Positions 63,962-64,000 of a DNA stretch of 64,000 nucleotides are shown here, piece by piece (the first letter of the stretch is position 1; every line of letters starts with the position of its first letter). Both the position numbers and the translations under genes were made by a program. The DNA is from Atherinomorus stipes. Its lineage: Eukaryota > Chordata > Actinopteri > Atheriniformes > Atherinidae. The notes below the pieces were generated by a model. It saw nothing but the letters and a program-made list of their open reading frames with translations, searched no databases and was not told the origin of the DNA. The stretch covers positions 1,674,001 to 1,738,000 of the forward strand of contig JALJCO010003968.1 of NCBI GenBank assembly GCA_023101725.1, in the 5' to 3' direction.

Positions 63962-64000
63962 TTTATATATTATATTATATTATATTATATTATATTATAT
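63962..64000. repeat. (TATAT)n pentanucleotide repeat at window end
   Basis: TATAT units (TATATTATATTATAT) run to the last base, so the repeat continues beyond the window. Confidence 0.9.

Overview
This is a piece of a teleost fish nuclear genome. Multi-exon genes with GT-AG (and two GC-AG) introns, vertebrate-specific protein families, AT-rich introns and a heavy load of fish-type DNA transposons (Tc1, hAT, TTAA-target MITEs, foldback elements) and LINE relics all point that way. Nothing bacterial, viral or plasmid-like was seen, and the species cannot be read from the sequence.

Three protein-coding genes were reconstructed exon by exon with consistent reading phase. (1) Plus strand, 4021-33704: the 3' part of ADAM12, 12 exons and 562 residues, from the end of the metalloprotease domain through disintegrin, cysteine-rich, EGF-like, transmembrane and proline-rich cytoplasmic regions, then a long 3' UTR to about 35.4 kb. 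Its 5' exons lie left of the window. (2) Plus strand, 41914-47835: complete DHX32, 11 exons, 738 residues, a DEAH-family protein whose ATPase motifs are degenerate. (3) Minus strand, 62022-49197: complete EDRF1, 25 coding exons, 1275 residues, convergent with DHX32 and with its promoter near 62.0-62.6 kb. The order and orientation ADAM12> DHX32> <EDRF1 match human 10q26 as I recall it, but FANK1, BCCIP, UROS and MMP21, which lie between these genes in human, are absent here.

The rest is introns and a 6.4-kb ADAM12-DHX32 intergenic region, filled with repeats. Several elements can be delimited to the base by target-site duplications and terminal inverted repeats: a hAT element nested in a TTAA-flanked piggyBac-like element (10.2-11.2 kb), a second hAT element (25.9-26.5 kb), a small hAT MITE in EDRF1 (54.7-54.8 kb), several TTAA-flanked MITEs, a 5'-truncated L2-type tail inserted into the end of one of them (21.0 kb), and nested palindromes at 38.9-41.4 kb. 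A G-rich block at 59.96-60.35 kb looks like poor-quality sequence.

No new multi-gene system was found. The observations most worth following up are the arginine in DHX32 Walker A together with a DQAH Walker B, a DHX32 uORF whose stop overlaps the main start (TGATG), two GC-AG introns, a retained-intron reading frame that would give a secreted ADAM12, and the nested transposon archaeology.
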